Shown in pieces: positions 36,236 to 45,460 of a DNA stretch of 64,000 nt. The position numbers were made by a program, and so were the translations under genes. How positions within the stretch are numbered: position 1 is the stretch's first letter; the number at the start of each line of letters is the position of its first letter. This DNA is from CAZLFA01 sp964558665 (GTDB lineage Bacteria; Desulfobacterota; Syntrophia; Syntrophales; PHBD01): the NCBI GenBank assembly GCA_964558665.1, contig CAZLFA010000010.1, positions 1 through 64,000 on the forward strand. Direction: 5' to 3'. Below the pieces are notes generated by a model that had not been told where the DNA came from, did not search any database, and saw only the letters and a list, made by a program, of their open reading frames with translations.

Positions 36236-36264
36236 TTGACAAGGCGTTTTTTTTCCTTTACATG
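36236..36264 (+). promoter_or_regulatory. Possible promoter of the tol operon
   Basis: TTGACA at 36236-36241 is followed by an A/T-rich spacer of 17 nt and tacatg at 36259-36264, in the gap between epmA and tolQ. The -35 is perfect; the -10 is weak. Confidence 0.35.
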
Positions 36265-36330
36265 TGAAACCCAAATATTGTTAAGGAATATCCCGGTACG
36301 TAACATCATAAAAACCACAAGGAGATTGAA

Positions 36331-37077
36331 ATGACGTCAATGATATCCGCAGACTTGGGAGGACACTTTCACGGCAGCCTCCTGGGCATGATACTGGGGG
36401 CAGGTGCCATGGTTCAGGTCGTCCTGCTTCTGCTGCTCGTGTTTTCCATAGTATCCTGGGCCATCATCATCATGAAGTACCGCAGCATCGGCAAGGTGGC
36501 AAAAGAGAACGCCTCGTTTTTAAGTTCGTACATGAAAAGCGGCCGGCTTTCAGACATCTTTACCGATGCAAGGCAATTCAAATACTCCACCCTGGCGGAG
36601 ATTTTCCGTTCCGGTTACTCGGAACTGATCAAGATTACGAAGGTTGCCAAGGAAAACCCCATCGGCAGAAGCGGCATGGAGGAAAGCGGCTCTTCATCCA
36701 TGGAAAAACAGGGCATAGACAACGTGGAACGCGCACTGAACATGGCATGCAGCTCAGAATCGGCGAAGCTGGAAAGCGCCCTCGGCTTCCTGGCGACTAC
36801 CGGCAGTTCATGTCCTTTTATCGGCCTTTTCGGAACCGTATGGGGGATTATGGATACATTCAAGAGCATCGGAGCAAGAGGTTCAGCAACATTGGCCGTA
36901 GTGGCTCCTGGTATATCGGAAGCGCTGATTGCCACAGCGGCGGGACTTGCCGCAGCCATACCGGCGGTTATATTCTACAACTATTTTCTAAACCGCGTCA
37001 GAAGCATGACTGTGGAAATGGATAACTTTTCGTCAGAGGTGCTCAATATAGTCGAGCGCCATTATGTAAAGAGATAG
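36331..37077 (+). CDS. tolQ: Tol complex inner-membrane protein TolQ
   Basis: 248 aa. The N-terminal helix (MVQVVLLLLLVFSIVSWAII, about 28-47) and the C-terminal helix pair, with GLFGTVWGIMDTFKSIG and ATAAGLAAAIPAVIFYNYF, are the family signature. AAGGAGA precedes the ATG. With TolR it forms the proton-driven motor of the Tol system, which holds the outer membrane to the wall at division. First gene of tolQRAB. Confidence 0.93.
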   Translation: MTSMISADLGGHFHGSLLGMILGAGAMVQVVLLLLLVFSIVSWAIIIMKYRSIGKVAKENASFLSSYMKSGRLSDIFTDARQFKYSTLAEIFRSGYSELIKITKVAKENPIGRSGMEESGSSSMEKQGIDNVERALNMACSSESAKLESALGFLATTGSSCPFIGLFGTVWGIMDTFKSIGARGSATLAVVAPGISEALIATAAGLAAAIPAVIFYNYFLNRVRSMTVEMDNFSSEVLNIVERHYVKR

Positions 37078-37081
37078 GCCT

Positions 37082-37504
37082 ATGAAATACCGAAGACGAA
37101 AAAACGGCGACAACAAACCCATGGCGGAAATCAATGTTACTCCGCTGGTGGATGTGGTCCTGGTTCTGCTGATTATTTTTATGGTCACGGCACCCATGCT
37201 GCAGATGGGAATTGATGTCAATCTGCCTAAGGTCACGTCCAAAAGCGTTGATGTGACTGAAGAGAAGCTGGTTCTGACGGTCAAAGGAAACCAGGAAATC
37301 TATATTAATAAGACAAAAGCCACCCTTGCCGACCTGGGCGCCAAACTGGAAAGCATCTTTACAACCCGGATAGACAGAGAGATTTATATGCGGGCGGATA
37401 AGACCGTGCCATACGGATTTGTGGTCCAGGTGATGTCTGAGGTGCGCAAAGCCGGAGTTGACAAACTTGGAATGATTACTGAACCTCCGGAGGAGTCAAA
37501 ATGA
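37082..37504 (+). CDS. tolR: Tol complex protein TolR
   Basis: 140 aa ExbD/TolR family protein: basic N-terminus, single helix with the motor Asp in MAEINVTPLVDVVLVLLIIF (D near residue 23), periplasmic domain ending KLGMITEPPEE. It begins 4 nt after tolQ and overlaps the TolA gene by 4 nt (ATGA). Confidence 0.94.
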   Translation: MKYRRRKNGDNKPMAEINVTPLVDVVLVLLIIFMVTAPMLQMGIDVNLPKVTSKSVDVTEEKLVLTVKGNQEIYINKTKATLADLGAKLESIFTTRIDREIYMRADKTVPYGFVVQVMSEVRKAGVDKLGMITEPPEESK

Positions 37505-38223
37505 CGGCATTAAGCGGGCTGATCCCTGAAAAACAGTACGGGGTCAGCCTGAATATGATACTGCTCTCTTTGTTACTGCACGCCATAATACTCTCCATCA
37601 TCTTCTTTGTCACCCCGACTGCACCTTCACCTAAATGGACGTTTGGACCAGTCTATTCAGTCCAACTGGTCAATCTGCCGGCCAAGTTTTTCAATGAAAA
37701 ACCGGAACCAACTGCAAAGGAAGTCATTGAAACACCGGCGGAACGCGAGCCGGTTGTATTGAAAAAAGATGACACCGTCCCGCTTAAGAAAAAACCAAGA
37801 GTGGACAAGGAAACCCAGAAGGCTCTCGATGATATAAAGAAACGCCTGAAAATTACCAGCAGGTCATCGGACAAAGCACAGTCCAGATACAATATAGGCG
37901 CGTTATCCAGCATCGGAAACAAGGATATGCTTGATCGCATGCAGCTCTATTATGCCCTCATCTGGTCGAGGATCAAAAGCCAGTGGGCGCTGCCCCCGGG
38001 AATAAAACCGGAAGACAACCGTGAAACTACGATCAGCATGCAGATACTCAGAAACGGGATGCTTGCCGACGCAAAATATGAAAAGCGCTCCGGCAACAGG
38101 TATTTCGACGAATCGGCCATGAAGGCCATCCACAAGGCAAGTCCATTTCCCCACTTGCCGGAATGGATCAGAGACAACAGCATAGAAATAGGCATTCGTT
38201 TTCATTCTTCGGATTTAAAATAA
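37501..38223 (+). CDS. tolA: TolA/TonB-like energy-transducing protein
   Basis: 240 aa: one N-terminal helix (LLSLLLHAIILSIIFFV), a Pro/Lys/Glu-rich and helical linker (about 60-125) and a TonB-type C-terminal domain (IKSQWALPPGIKPEDNRETT to SPFPHLPEWIRDNSIEIGIR). Shorter linker than enteric TolA. Placement between tolR and tolB supports the TolA role; a TonB role cannot be excluded. Confidence 0.85.
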   Translation: MTALSGLIPEKQYGVSLNMILLSLLLHAIILSIIFFVTPTAPSPKWTFGPVYSVQLVNLPAKFFNEKPEPTAKEVIETPAEREPVVLKKDDTVPLKKKPRVDKETQKALDDIKKRLKITSRSSDKAQSRYNIGALSSIGNKDMLDRMQLYYALIWSRIKSQWALPPGIKPEDNRETTISMQILRNGMLADAKYEKRSGNRYFDESAMKAIHKASPFPHLPEWIRDNSIEIGIRFHSSDLK

Positions 38224-38311
38224 GACTATCCCGCTTCGTCCGGCAATACGGACGCGAAACGGCCGGTTCCAAAATTGTAATTGAATAAATAAACCTACAG
38301 GACTGATAAAG

Positions 38312-39619
38312 ATGCTAAAAATAAAAGTCATACTGGCGGCAGTCAGCATTTTGATTATTACACTCATAAACGGCCAGGCACTGGCTAAGGTTTACATAGA
38401 CATAGATTCACCCGCCTTCAAGAAATTTCCCATAGCCATCGCCGATTATAAGAAACTGGCCCCTCTGGAAAAGGGGCAGGAGAATTTAACCTTATGGTTC
38501 CCTGAATCCCTGGCTAAACTTCTCGACATGACAAACTTCTTCAGCATCATCAACAGACGGGCTTTTCTGGAAGATCAGGCCACGGCAGGTATAGGCTTAA
38601 ATGAGATAAAATTCCCGGAATGGACGGCCATTGGAGCCGAATATCTGGTCAAGGGCGGATACAGATACACCGGTGGTCAGGAGTTTGAAGTTGATATGTA
38701 TCTTTATGATGTAATCAGAGGTGCAGTGCTGGTGAATAAAAAGTATAAAGGAAACAAGGAAACGAAAAGTGATATCGTGCGCCAGTTTGCAGGAGAAATT
38801 CTTTTGGCCCTCACAGGCGACAGGGGCGTATTCGATACCAAGATTGCCTTTATGGCAAGAGGGCGCGGCTCAACATATATTTACACGATAAACTTTGACG
38901 GTTCGGGATTGTCCAGGGTAACCTCCGTGCCTGCAATCGCCCTGGCGTTAAGGTGGTCGCCGGACAACAGCACTTTTGCATTTACATCCTATAAAGACAG
39001 AAATCCCGATCTTTACGTATGCAGTGCCGGGGGCGGAGCAATCAGGAAGATATCCGGACATCACGGCATCAACCTTGCCGGTGGCTGGTCGCCGGACAAC
39101 AGGCGGCTTGCCGTTACCCTGAGCAAAGACGGCAATGAAGAGATCTACGTCATGGATACAGGCAGCAAACGCGCTACCAGACTTACCCATAATTTTGCCA
39201 TCGACGTATCGCCAAGCTGGTCGCCGGACGGCGGGAAAATTGCCTTTGTTTCAGATCGGGCCGGCTCACCCCAGATTTACATCATGGGCGCCGGCGGCGG
39301 CGGAGCAAGAAGATTGACAACCCACGGAAGCTACAACACTTCACCGTCATGGTCTCCAAAAGGCAAAACACTTGCCTTTGAAGGCAGCGCCGGGGGATTT
39401 CAGATCTTCACCATTGATGAGGATGGTTCAAATCTCAAACAACTGACCTCCGACAGAGGAACCCACGAATCCCCCTCCTGGTCTCCGGACGGCCGATTCA
39501 TAGTTTATAGCGTGCGGGGGCGCGGTCTCTACATCATCAACGCCGACGGGTCCAGTCAGCCCAGACTGCTTTTCAGCGGCAGCACGGTAAGCCCGTCATG
39601 GTCTTCGCATCTTAAATAA
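38312..39619 (+). CDS. tolB: Periplasmic beta-propeller protein TolB
   Basis: 435 aa with signal peptide (to about residue 25, LAKVY). N-terminal TolB domain (YIDIDSPAFKKFPIAIADYK) followed by a propeller of WSPD repeats (RWSPDNSTFAF, GWSPDNRRLAV, SWSPDGGKIAFVSDRAG, SWSPKGKTLAFEG, SWSPDGRFIVYS). The gene for Pal does not follow; the operon appears to end here. Confidence 0.94.
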   Translation: MLKIKVILAAVSILIITLINGQALAKVYIDIDSPAFKKFPIAIADYKKLAPLEKGQENLTLWFPESLAKLLDMTNFFSIINRRAFLEDQATAGIGLNEIKFPEWTAIGAEYLVKGGYRYTGGQEFEVDMYLYDVIRGAVLVNKKYKGNKETKSDIVRQFAGEILLALTGDRGVFDTKIAFMARGRGSTYIYTINFDGSGLSRVTSVPAIALALRWSPDNSTFAFTSYKDRNPDLYVCSAGGGAIRKISGHHGINLAGGWSPDNRRLAVTLSKDGNEEIYVMDTGSKRATRLTHNFAIDVSPSWSPDGGKIAFVSDRAGSPQIYIMGAGGGGARRLTTHGSYNTSPSWSPKGKTLAFEGSAGGFQIFTIDEDGSNLKQLTSDRGTHESPSWSPDGRFIVYSVRGRGLYIINADGSSQPRLLFSGSTVSPSWSSHLK

Positions 39620-39990
39620 TTTCCATCAGGAAAGGGCTCTTTTCCTTTCCGATCAGGGAGCCGGCAGCTTCGCGTCCGGATCTTCCGGATGGACATTCAG
39701 TAAATGTCTGAAGGAGCGGATAAGCCCGCTCATTCCGTTCTTTTCTATTTCGGTGGATCAATAAGCCTAAAATGTGAATATGTTGTTTCATTTGCTCATA
39801 AATGGTGCTATAGTGTGCCAGTTTGAATTTGATGCAGATGGCTCGAACAGTTCTTTGTACAGTAAAAACAAACTAAAATATATTATGACTCTCTCCTCTC
39901 AATTAATCCTTACAGGATGCAGTTAAGAAAAAGATAACAACATCCGTGTCATATTGACAGCGGATCATAATCTTATAAGGAGGTGTTGTC
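39620..39990. other. Intergenic region tolB to transporter gene
   Basis: 371 nt without a gene. Contains a degenerate family-B repeat at 39683-39700 and A+T-rich DNA further right; TAAGGAGG lies at 39977-39984 just before the transporter start. No clear terminator after tolB. Confidence 0.6.
39683..39700 (+). repeat. Degenerate family B repeat
   Basis: ttccggatggacattcag differs from the consensus ttccggatggacactaa at its 3' end and is preceded by gtccggatc, a partial inverted copy. Confidence 0.45.
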
Positions 39991-41346
39991 ATGTTAAGAA
40001 AACTTGCGTCATTTTTTACCTATATCATGCGTCATTATCTACCTGACGCCTACCTGTTCGCCATCTTGCTCACATTTCTTTCCGCCATACTTGCCCTGAT
40101 TTTTACACCGGCAGACGCGGGCAAGGTCATATCGACCTGGGGGGACGGCGTTTACGGGATCATTGCCTTTGCCATGCAGATGATCCTGATTCTGGTTACC
40201 GGTTATGTTTTGGCGCTGACACCGGCATTGAAAAAAGTCCTCGACTGGATAGCGGCAATGGCGGATACTCCCGTCAAGGGGGCAATGATTGTTGCCCTTG
40301 TCGGGGGCATCGGTTCCTGGCTCAACTGGGGTTTCGGTCTTATCTTCGCAGGTCTGCTGGCGCTTGAAATAGCAAATCGCAACAGGAAGGCGGATTTCCC
40401 GATGCTTATCGCCGCCGGTTACAGCGGGTTCGTTATCTGGCACATGGGCTTTTCCGGTTCCATCCCCCTTCTTCTGGCCACACCCAAGAACAACCTGAAC
40501 CTGATAGAAAAACTGACAGGCAAGGTTGTTCCCGTATCCGACACTATCTTTGCGATGTGGAATTTTTTACCGGCCATCATTCTTATCATCACAATTCCCA
40601 TACTATTTTATTTAATGCACCCCAAAGAGGAAGACTCTATTCACATTTCCGAGGAGAAGCTGAAAGATCTGGAAAATCAGACCATCACGGTACCGCTTCC
40701 CGAAAACCCGACACTGGCTGAGCGGATCGATCACAGCTATGTCGTCAACATGATCTTCGGGTTGATGGGCTTGATATACCTGATCATGCATTTCAGCAAA
40801 AAGGGACTCGATCTCAATCTCAATATCGTTATCTTCATCTTTTTCATCGCCGGCGTCATTCTGCATGCGAAACCCATTAACTATGTCCGCGCCGTGAACG
40901 TTGCCATCCGGTCCGCCGGCGGAATCGCCCTGCAGTTCCCCCTCTATGGCGGAATCATGGGAATGCTTATCGGCACCGGTCTTGCCAAGGTCATCGCCGG
41001 CTGGTTCGTTGCCGTATCCACCCCTGAGACCTTCTACATGCTCCAGTTCTGGGGGGGAGGCGTGATCAACATGTTCGTTCCTTCAGGAGGAGGCCAGTGG
41101 GCCGTCCAGGGACCGATCACCATCGAAGCTGCCAAAATGATGAACATCGACCCGGTCAAATCGGCCATGATGGTGGCCTGGGGCGACCAGTGGACCAATA
41201 TGATCCAGCCCTTCTGGGCGCTGCCCCTTCTTGGTCTGGCCGGACTGTCCGCCAAGGACATCATGGGTTACACAACCATGACCCTGCTCTGGAGCGGCGT
41301 GGTCTTGAGCGTCTTTGCTCTGCTTATCGGTTTTGGCATGATGTAG
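39991..41346 (+). CDS. AtoE-type short-chain fatty acid transporter
   Basis: 451 aa membrane protein (about 12 helices) of the short-chain fatty acid uptake family. TAAGGAGG 7 nt upstream. Diagnostic segments include GGIGSWLNWGFGLIFAGLLA, GFVIWHMGFSGSIPL, NMFVPSGGGQWAVQGP and MVAWGDQWTNMIQPFWALP. Likely imports butyrate, acetoacetate or similar acids, or exports them during fermentation/syntrophy. Followed by a strong terminator, so monocistronic. Confidence 0.9.
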   Translation: MLRKLASFFTYIMRHYLPDAYLFAILLTFLSAILALIFTPADAGKVISTWGDGVYGIIAFAMQMILILVTGYVLALTPALKKVLDWIAAMADTPVKGAMIVALVGGIGSWLNWGFGLIFAGLLALEIANRNRKADFPMLIAAGYSGFVIWHMGFSGSIPLLLATPKNNLNLIEKLTGKVVPVSDTIFAMWNFLPAIILIITIPILFYLMHPKEEDSIHISEEKLKDLENQTITVPLPENPTLAERIDHSYVVNMIFGLMGLIYLIMHFSKKGLDLNLNIVIFIFFIAGVILHAKPINYVRAVNVAIRSAGGIALQFPLYGGIMGMLIGTGLAKVIAGWFVAVSTPETFYMLQFWGGGVINMFVPSGGGQWAVQGPITIEAAKMMNIDPVKSAMMVAWGDQWTNMIQPFWALPLLGLAGLSAKDIMGYTTMTLLWSGVVLSVFALLIGFGMM

Positions 41347-41375
41347 GACAGAGATAGCCTTACAGTTATTGTTCC

Positions 41376-41406
41376 GGGCGCAGCGTAACGCTGCGCCCTT
41401 TTTTTT
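41376..41406 (+). terminator. Strong rho-independent terminator
   Basis: A perfect 10-bp stem gggcgcagcg / cgctgcgccc with loop taa followed by eight T, 30 nt after the transporter stop. Confidence 0.95.
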
Positions 41407-41449
41407 ATCCCGGATTACGCAATAAAACACATAAATGAGCAACTATTGT

Positions 41450-41535
41450 CCAGGGCAAAGGGGCTTTTAAGCGGCGAATCAAATATTTTTCTTGTGAAAA
41501 ATATTCTGAGCCGCGAGAAGCCTCATTGCCCTAGG
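41450..41535. repeat. Palindromic repeat element family A, copy 1
   Basis: A long imperfect inverted repeat: left arm 41450-41491 (with gcggcgaatcaaatattttt near its inner end), loop ttgt, right arm 41496-41535 (gaaaaatattctgagccgcg at its inner end). The arms pair over about 38 positions. A second copy occurs at 49752-49868. No coding capacity. Confidence 0.75.
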
Positions 41536-41709
41536 CGGCAGAACTTTTATCTCTTTTTTTACTGCATAACCCGGGTTTATTTCAGAAACCTTCCTGAAAT
41601 CGGAACATTTCCGCACCGGACAACTAAACCAGACAAAAAAGCTGGCTTTTTTTCGTGACATTTACTAGCGTAGTCGCCCGATTTCAAGAATAGAAGGAGT
41701 ACTAAAACA

Positions 41710-42555
41710 ATGCAAAACAAACAAAACGCCCAATTCCGCGGGGCCTCAAAATATGTTCTGGATGACGAGCTTGCCAAGATCGTCAATGTCTCCATAGCCC
41801 TGGAGATGCCGCTGCTTCTCAAGGGGGAGCCGGGAACGGGGAAGACCATGCTCGCCCATGCCATAGCGGAAAGCCTGCAGATGCCGCTGATTGTCCTCAA
41901 TGTAAAATCCAGCATGAAGCTTGTGGAAGCGCTTTATCAGTACGATACCCTGACGCGTCTCAACGACAGCCGGTTCGGCGACTCCAAACGTGATGTGAGC
42001 AACATAGAAGAGTACATCAAAATGGGAAAGATCGGTCAGGCATTCGCATCAGACAAACGCACTGTCCTGCTGATCGATGAGATAGACAAAGCGGACTCTG
42101 ATTTTCAGGACGACATGCTCGATGTTCTCGATCAGATGCAGTTCGACATCATCGAGATCGATAAGACAATATCCACAAAACACCGTCCGGTGATTATCAT
42201 CACCTCCAATGCCAAGAAGGATCTCTCCGATCCGTTTCTTGGACGCTGCAACTTCCACCACATCGCCTTTCCTGATGCTGAAATGATGAAGCTGATTCTC
42301 GGAGTTCATTTCCCGAGCATAAACTCCGACCTCGTTAACGTCTGCATATCGACGTTCTACCGCCTCCGGGAGCTGAGCGGCATTGAAAAGAAGCCTGCAA
42401 CCAGGGAACTGATCAACTGGATAAGGGCCATCAAGGCCGACCCGGACTTCAAGGCAAAGTCGCTTCAGCAGGGATCAATACCCTACCTGGGCATCCTCTT
42501 CAAAAAAAGCGGCGATATGGTAAATGCAGGCAAACAGATTGCCCGCATGAGGTAA
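41710..42555 (+). CDS. MoxR-family AAA+ ATPase
   Basis: 281 aa. Walker A KGEPGTGKTMLAHAIA (about 38-53), Walker B VLLIDEIDKAD (about 118-128), sensor 1 IITSNAKKDLSD, arginine region LGRCNFHHIAFP. AGAAGGAG precedes the ATG. MoxR ATPases act with the VWA protein encoded next to load metals or cofactors or to remodel protein complexes. Pairs with the CoxE-like gene 22 nt downstream. Confidence 0.92.
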   Translation: MQNKQNAQFRGASKYVLDDELAKIVNVSIALEMPLLLKGEPGTGKTMLAHAIAESLQMPLIVLNVKSSMKLVEALYQYDTLTRLNDSRFGDSKRDVSNIEEYIKMGKIGQAFASDKRTVLLIDEIDKADSDFQDDMLDVLDQMQFDIIEIDKTISTKHRPVIIITSNAKKDLSDPFLGRCNFHHIAFPDAEMMKLILGVHFPSINSDLVNVCISTFYRLRELSGIEKKPATRELINWIRAIKADPDFKAKSLQQGSIPYLGILFKKSGDMVNAGKQIARMR

Positions 42556-42577
42556 CAGGATTATCAAGGCTTAATAA

Positions 42578-43771
42578 ATGTTCATAAACTTTTTCTATAC
42601 TCTGAAAGACAAGGGCATACCCGTGACGCTTACCTCGTTTCTGCGTCTGCAGAAGGCCATGAGCATGGGAGTCATTCAGTCTCTTGAGGATTTCTACACC
42701 TCCGCCCGTGCGATACTGGTAAAAAGCGAGCGTTATTTCGATGTCTACGATCAGGTCTTCGCGCACCATTTCCGGGGAATTGCCATGGAGGAACCGTCGG
42801 CGGCCGAACTCACCGCTATAGCCCGGGCCATGCTTGAGGAATGGCTGAGGAATCCCATGCAGATGGCCGATGCGCTGGGCATCGATGCAGAGCAGTTGCG
42901 GAAGATGACACCTGAGGAGCTGATCAGGTATTTTTACGACCGTCTCAAGGAACAGACCGAGGCCCATCACGGCGGCAACAGGTGGATAGGAACAGGGGGA
43001 ACTTCGCCTGTAGGACATTCGGGAAGACACCCGGGCGGCATGCGCGTCGGCGGCGCTTCACGAAACAAGTCGGCCATCAAGGTGGCCATGGAAAGGCGGT
43101 ATCGCGACTATTCCCAGGAGGGGCCGTTGACGGAGATGCAGATGGGAGAAGCCCTGAAGAGGCTGCGGCGCATGGTCCCGCACGGGCCGAAGGATGTCGT
43201 CAATATAGACAAGACAATCTATGAAACAATGAGAAACGCAGGCGAGATAAATATCGTCTTCGACCGCCGCCTGACGGACAGACTCAAGATCATCCTGATG
43301 ATAGACAACGGCGGCTGGTCGATGGATCCCTATATCACGGTCGTCCAGACTTTGTTCAATTACGCCCGGGCTCAGTTCAAGGACCTTAAGATATTTTTCT
43401 TCCACAATACAATATACTCACGGGTCTGGCAGGACCCGCAGCGGCACCATAGACCTTATCCGGTCGAGGATTTTACGCGCCTGGATCCGGAAACCAGGCT
43501 GATCTTTGTTGGTGACGCCAGCATGGCGCCATACGAATTAATCCATCACAACGGGGCTATCTATCTCGATCAGCAGGAAAGCAAGGCAAGCGTAGATCGT
43601 CTGAAATTCATGGCCAAGACATTTCGCCATGCGGTCTGGCTGAATCCTCAGACAGAAGCGGAATGGGGGTACACCTGGACTGTCGGACTCATCCGCCAGA
43701 TATTCCCCATGTACGAACTGACTCTGGACGGTCTCGATAATGCCGTCCAGCACCTGATGTCAAAACATTGA
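42578..43771 (+). CDS. CoxE-like VWA-domain protein
   Basis: 397 aa, partner of the preceding MoxR ATPase. An N-terminal helical CoxE-type region, a Gly/His/Arg-rich linker (about 130-165) and a C-terminal VWA domain (about 235-395). The metal-site loop reads IDNGGWSM (about 242-249), in place of DxSxS; the rest of the fold is intact (KIFFFHNTIYSRVW, IFVGDASMAPYEL). Such pairs assist cofactor assembly in metalloenzymes. Target enzyme unknown; none nearby. Confidence 0.88.
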   Translation: MFINFFYTLKDKGIPVTLTSFLRLQKAMSMGVIQSLEDFYTSARAILVKSERYFDVYDQVFAHHFRGIAMEEPSAAELTAIARAMLEEWLRNPMQMADALGIDAEQLRKMTPEELIRYFYDRLKEQTEAHHGGNRWIGTGGTSPVGHSGRHPGGMRVGGASRNKSAIKVAMERRYRDYSQEGPLTEMQMGEALKRLRRMVPHGPKDVVNIDKTIYETMRNAGEINIVFDRRLTDRLKIILMIDNGGWSMDPYITVVQTLFNYARAQFKDLKIFFFHNTIYSRVWQDPQRHHRPYPVEDFTRLDPETRLIFVGDASMAPYELIHHNGAIYLDQQESKASVDRLKFMAKTFRHAVWLNPQTEAEWGYTWTVGLIRQIFPMYELTLDGLDNAVQHLMSKH

Positions 43772-43775
43772 TAGG

Positions 43776-44315
43776 TTACTTCACAATCTTAAAGATGTCC
43801 TTAGCCTTCTCATGCGCCGCCGTCTGCAAAAGCTCAAACAACACCATTTCCGTGCTCACTATTGCTGCCCCCGCATTTCTCATTCTCTCGACACCGTAAA
43901 CTTTATTGACGGATGTTCTTGAGGAAACGGCATCGGCAACTACGTACAACTGATAACCCGCCCGCAGCAGATCCAGGACCGTCTGATAAACACAGACGTG
44001 TGCTTCAATGCCGGTTACGATCAACTGTTTGCGACTCTGAGCCATCACGGCTTTCATGAAGCCCTCATTTTTCCAGCAACTGAAACTTTCCTTGCTGATC
44101 GCCTGTATTCCCTGCAGATGTTCGGCTACCTGCGGAATAGTAGGACCGATCTTATCCGGAACCTGTTCGGTAACAATGACCGGTATGTCCAGGATCTTGG
44201 CCCCACGGACTATCTTGCAGTTGTTCTCCATGATCGCTTCCTGCTCCTGCATTACCCGATACAGGTTTACCTGCATATCAATGACTATCAAAACGGCATC
44301 TTCCCTGATCAACAT
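43776..44315 (-). CDS. Isochorismatase-family hydrolase
   Basis: 179 aa. The cysteine hydrolase triad is present: D13 in VIDMQVNL, K75 in AISKESFSC, C108 in GIEAHVCVYQT. Closest in pattern to YcaC/nicotinamidase-like members of unknown substrate. It overlaps the HMG-CoA lyase gene by 7 nt and is transcribed after it. Confidence 0.88.
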   Translation of the reverse strand: MLIREDAVLIVIDMQVNLYRVMQEQEAIMENNCKIVRGAKILDIPVIVTEQVPDKIGPTIPQVAEHLQGIQAISKESFSCWKNEGFMKAVMAQSRKQLIVTGIEAHVCVYQTVLDLLRAGYQLYVVADAVSSRTSVNKVYGVERMRNAGAAIVSTEMVLFELLQTAAHEKAKDIFKIVK

Positions 44316-45268
44316 GTTGCCCTGTCTCCTTCCTGCATATTTGCAGCCTGATTAAACTCAAAACGCCTTGGCAGGCCGGCCTGAGATACCGCGCTTTTCA
44401 GTGACAGATGCGGCAGAATGGACTTCAGAAAACGGGAAGTTTCCAGCAGTCTGTCCATATCAATACCCGTCTTCAATCCCATTTCTCCGAACATGAAGGC
44501 CATATCCTCCGTCGCCACATTTCCTGAAGCGCCGGGTGCAAACGGGCATCCGCCCAGACCGCCAATAGCTGAGTCAAAAGAGCGTATGCCGACATCGTAC
44601 GCACGAAGGGCATTTGCCAATCCCTGGCCCCTTGTATTGTGAAAATGAACACCGAAGTCGATCTCCGGAAACCTTTGCATGCAGGAAGCTGTTATATCCT
44701 CAACCTGCCGTGGATTACCCACGCCGACCGTATCGCAGAGCGTTATCTCCCGAACTCCCTGCAGCGCAACTTTCTCCACATAACCTTCAATCACATCCTT
44801 TGTGATAACGCCTTCGAAGGGGCAGCCGAAAACTGTTGCCAGCGCCACATTAACAGATATTACCGATCCTCTGATGCATTCATCCATTATTGACTTCAGG
44901 GCAGCCAGAGATTCCTCCGGCGTCTGGCGGACATTATTGAGGTTGTGAGACCTGCTTACCGAAAAGAAAAAAACGATCTTGTCTATATTTGATGCCAGCG
45001 CTGCTTCTGCGCCCTTGAGATTCGGGACCATAACCTGCAGGGTAACGCCCTCCAGACCGTTCAATCCGGCAAGCACTTCTTTCATATCCCTGAACTGAGG
45101 AATCGCCCTTGGATTGACAAACCCTCCCGCCTGGATTTCCGTAATGCCGCTGGCGGCCAGCCGCCTGATAAGCGAAATCTTGTTTTCCGTGGAGACGAAT
45201 GTGTCAAGGTTCTGCAATCCGTCCCGTGGTCCTACGTCAACGATTTTTATATGATTTTGGTTCTGCAT
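44309..45268 (-). CDS. Hydroxymethylglutaryl-CoA lyase
   Basis: 319 aa TIM-barrel DRE-TIM metallolyase. VDVGPRDGLQN at the N-terminus (Asp, Arg and Gln catalytic/metal residues), H-F-H-N-T-R-G metal motif in GVHFHNTRGQG, and the signature loop GCPFAPGASGNVATEDM with its catalytic Cys. Cleaves HMG-CoA to acetyl-CoA and acetoacetate in leucine or ketone-body metabolism; related acyl-CoA substrates are possible. Confidence 0.92.
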   Translation of the reverse strand: MQNQNHIKIVDVGPRDGLQNLDTFVSTENKISLIRRLAASGITEIQAGGFVNPRAIPQFRDMKEVLAGLNGLEGVTLQVMVPNLKGAEAALASNIDKIVFFFSVSRSHNLNNVRQTPEESLAALKSIMDECIRGSVISVNVALATVFGCPFEGVITKDVIEGYVEKVALQGVREITLCDTVGVGNPRQVEDITASCMQRFPEIDFGVHFHNTRGQGLANALRAYDVGIRSFDSAIGGLGGCPFAPGASGNVATEDMAFMFGEMGLKTGIDMDRLLETSRFLKSILPHLSLKSAVSQAGLPRRFEFNQAANMQEGDRATC

Positions 45269-45460
45269 GAACGACCTCTATACACCCTCGACAGGCTGCG
45301 CCATCATATGAATATGCAATAGAAAAGTCAACGGCCATAAATAGCCGCCCGAATCGCCCCATTTATCAAAAACTATTGAATTATTTCTTAAAACGGATCA
45401 TAATGAATATCTCTTGACAAGCCACTAAATTTCAAATAGTTTTTCATTTTTATCACGCTT

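Noticed and set aside
39620..39660. Terminator after tolB
   Set aside because: The ggaaag/ctttcc pairing is short, with a long loop and no T run.
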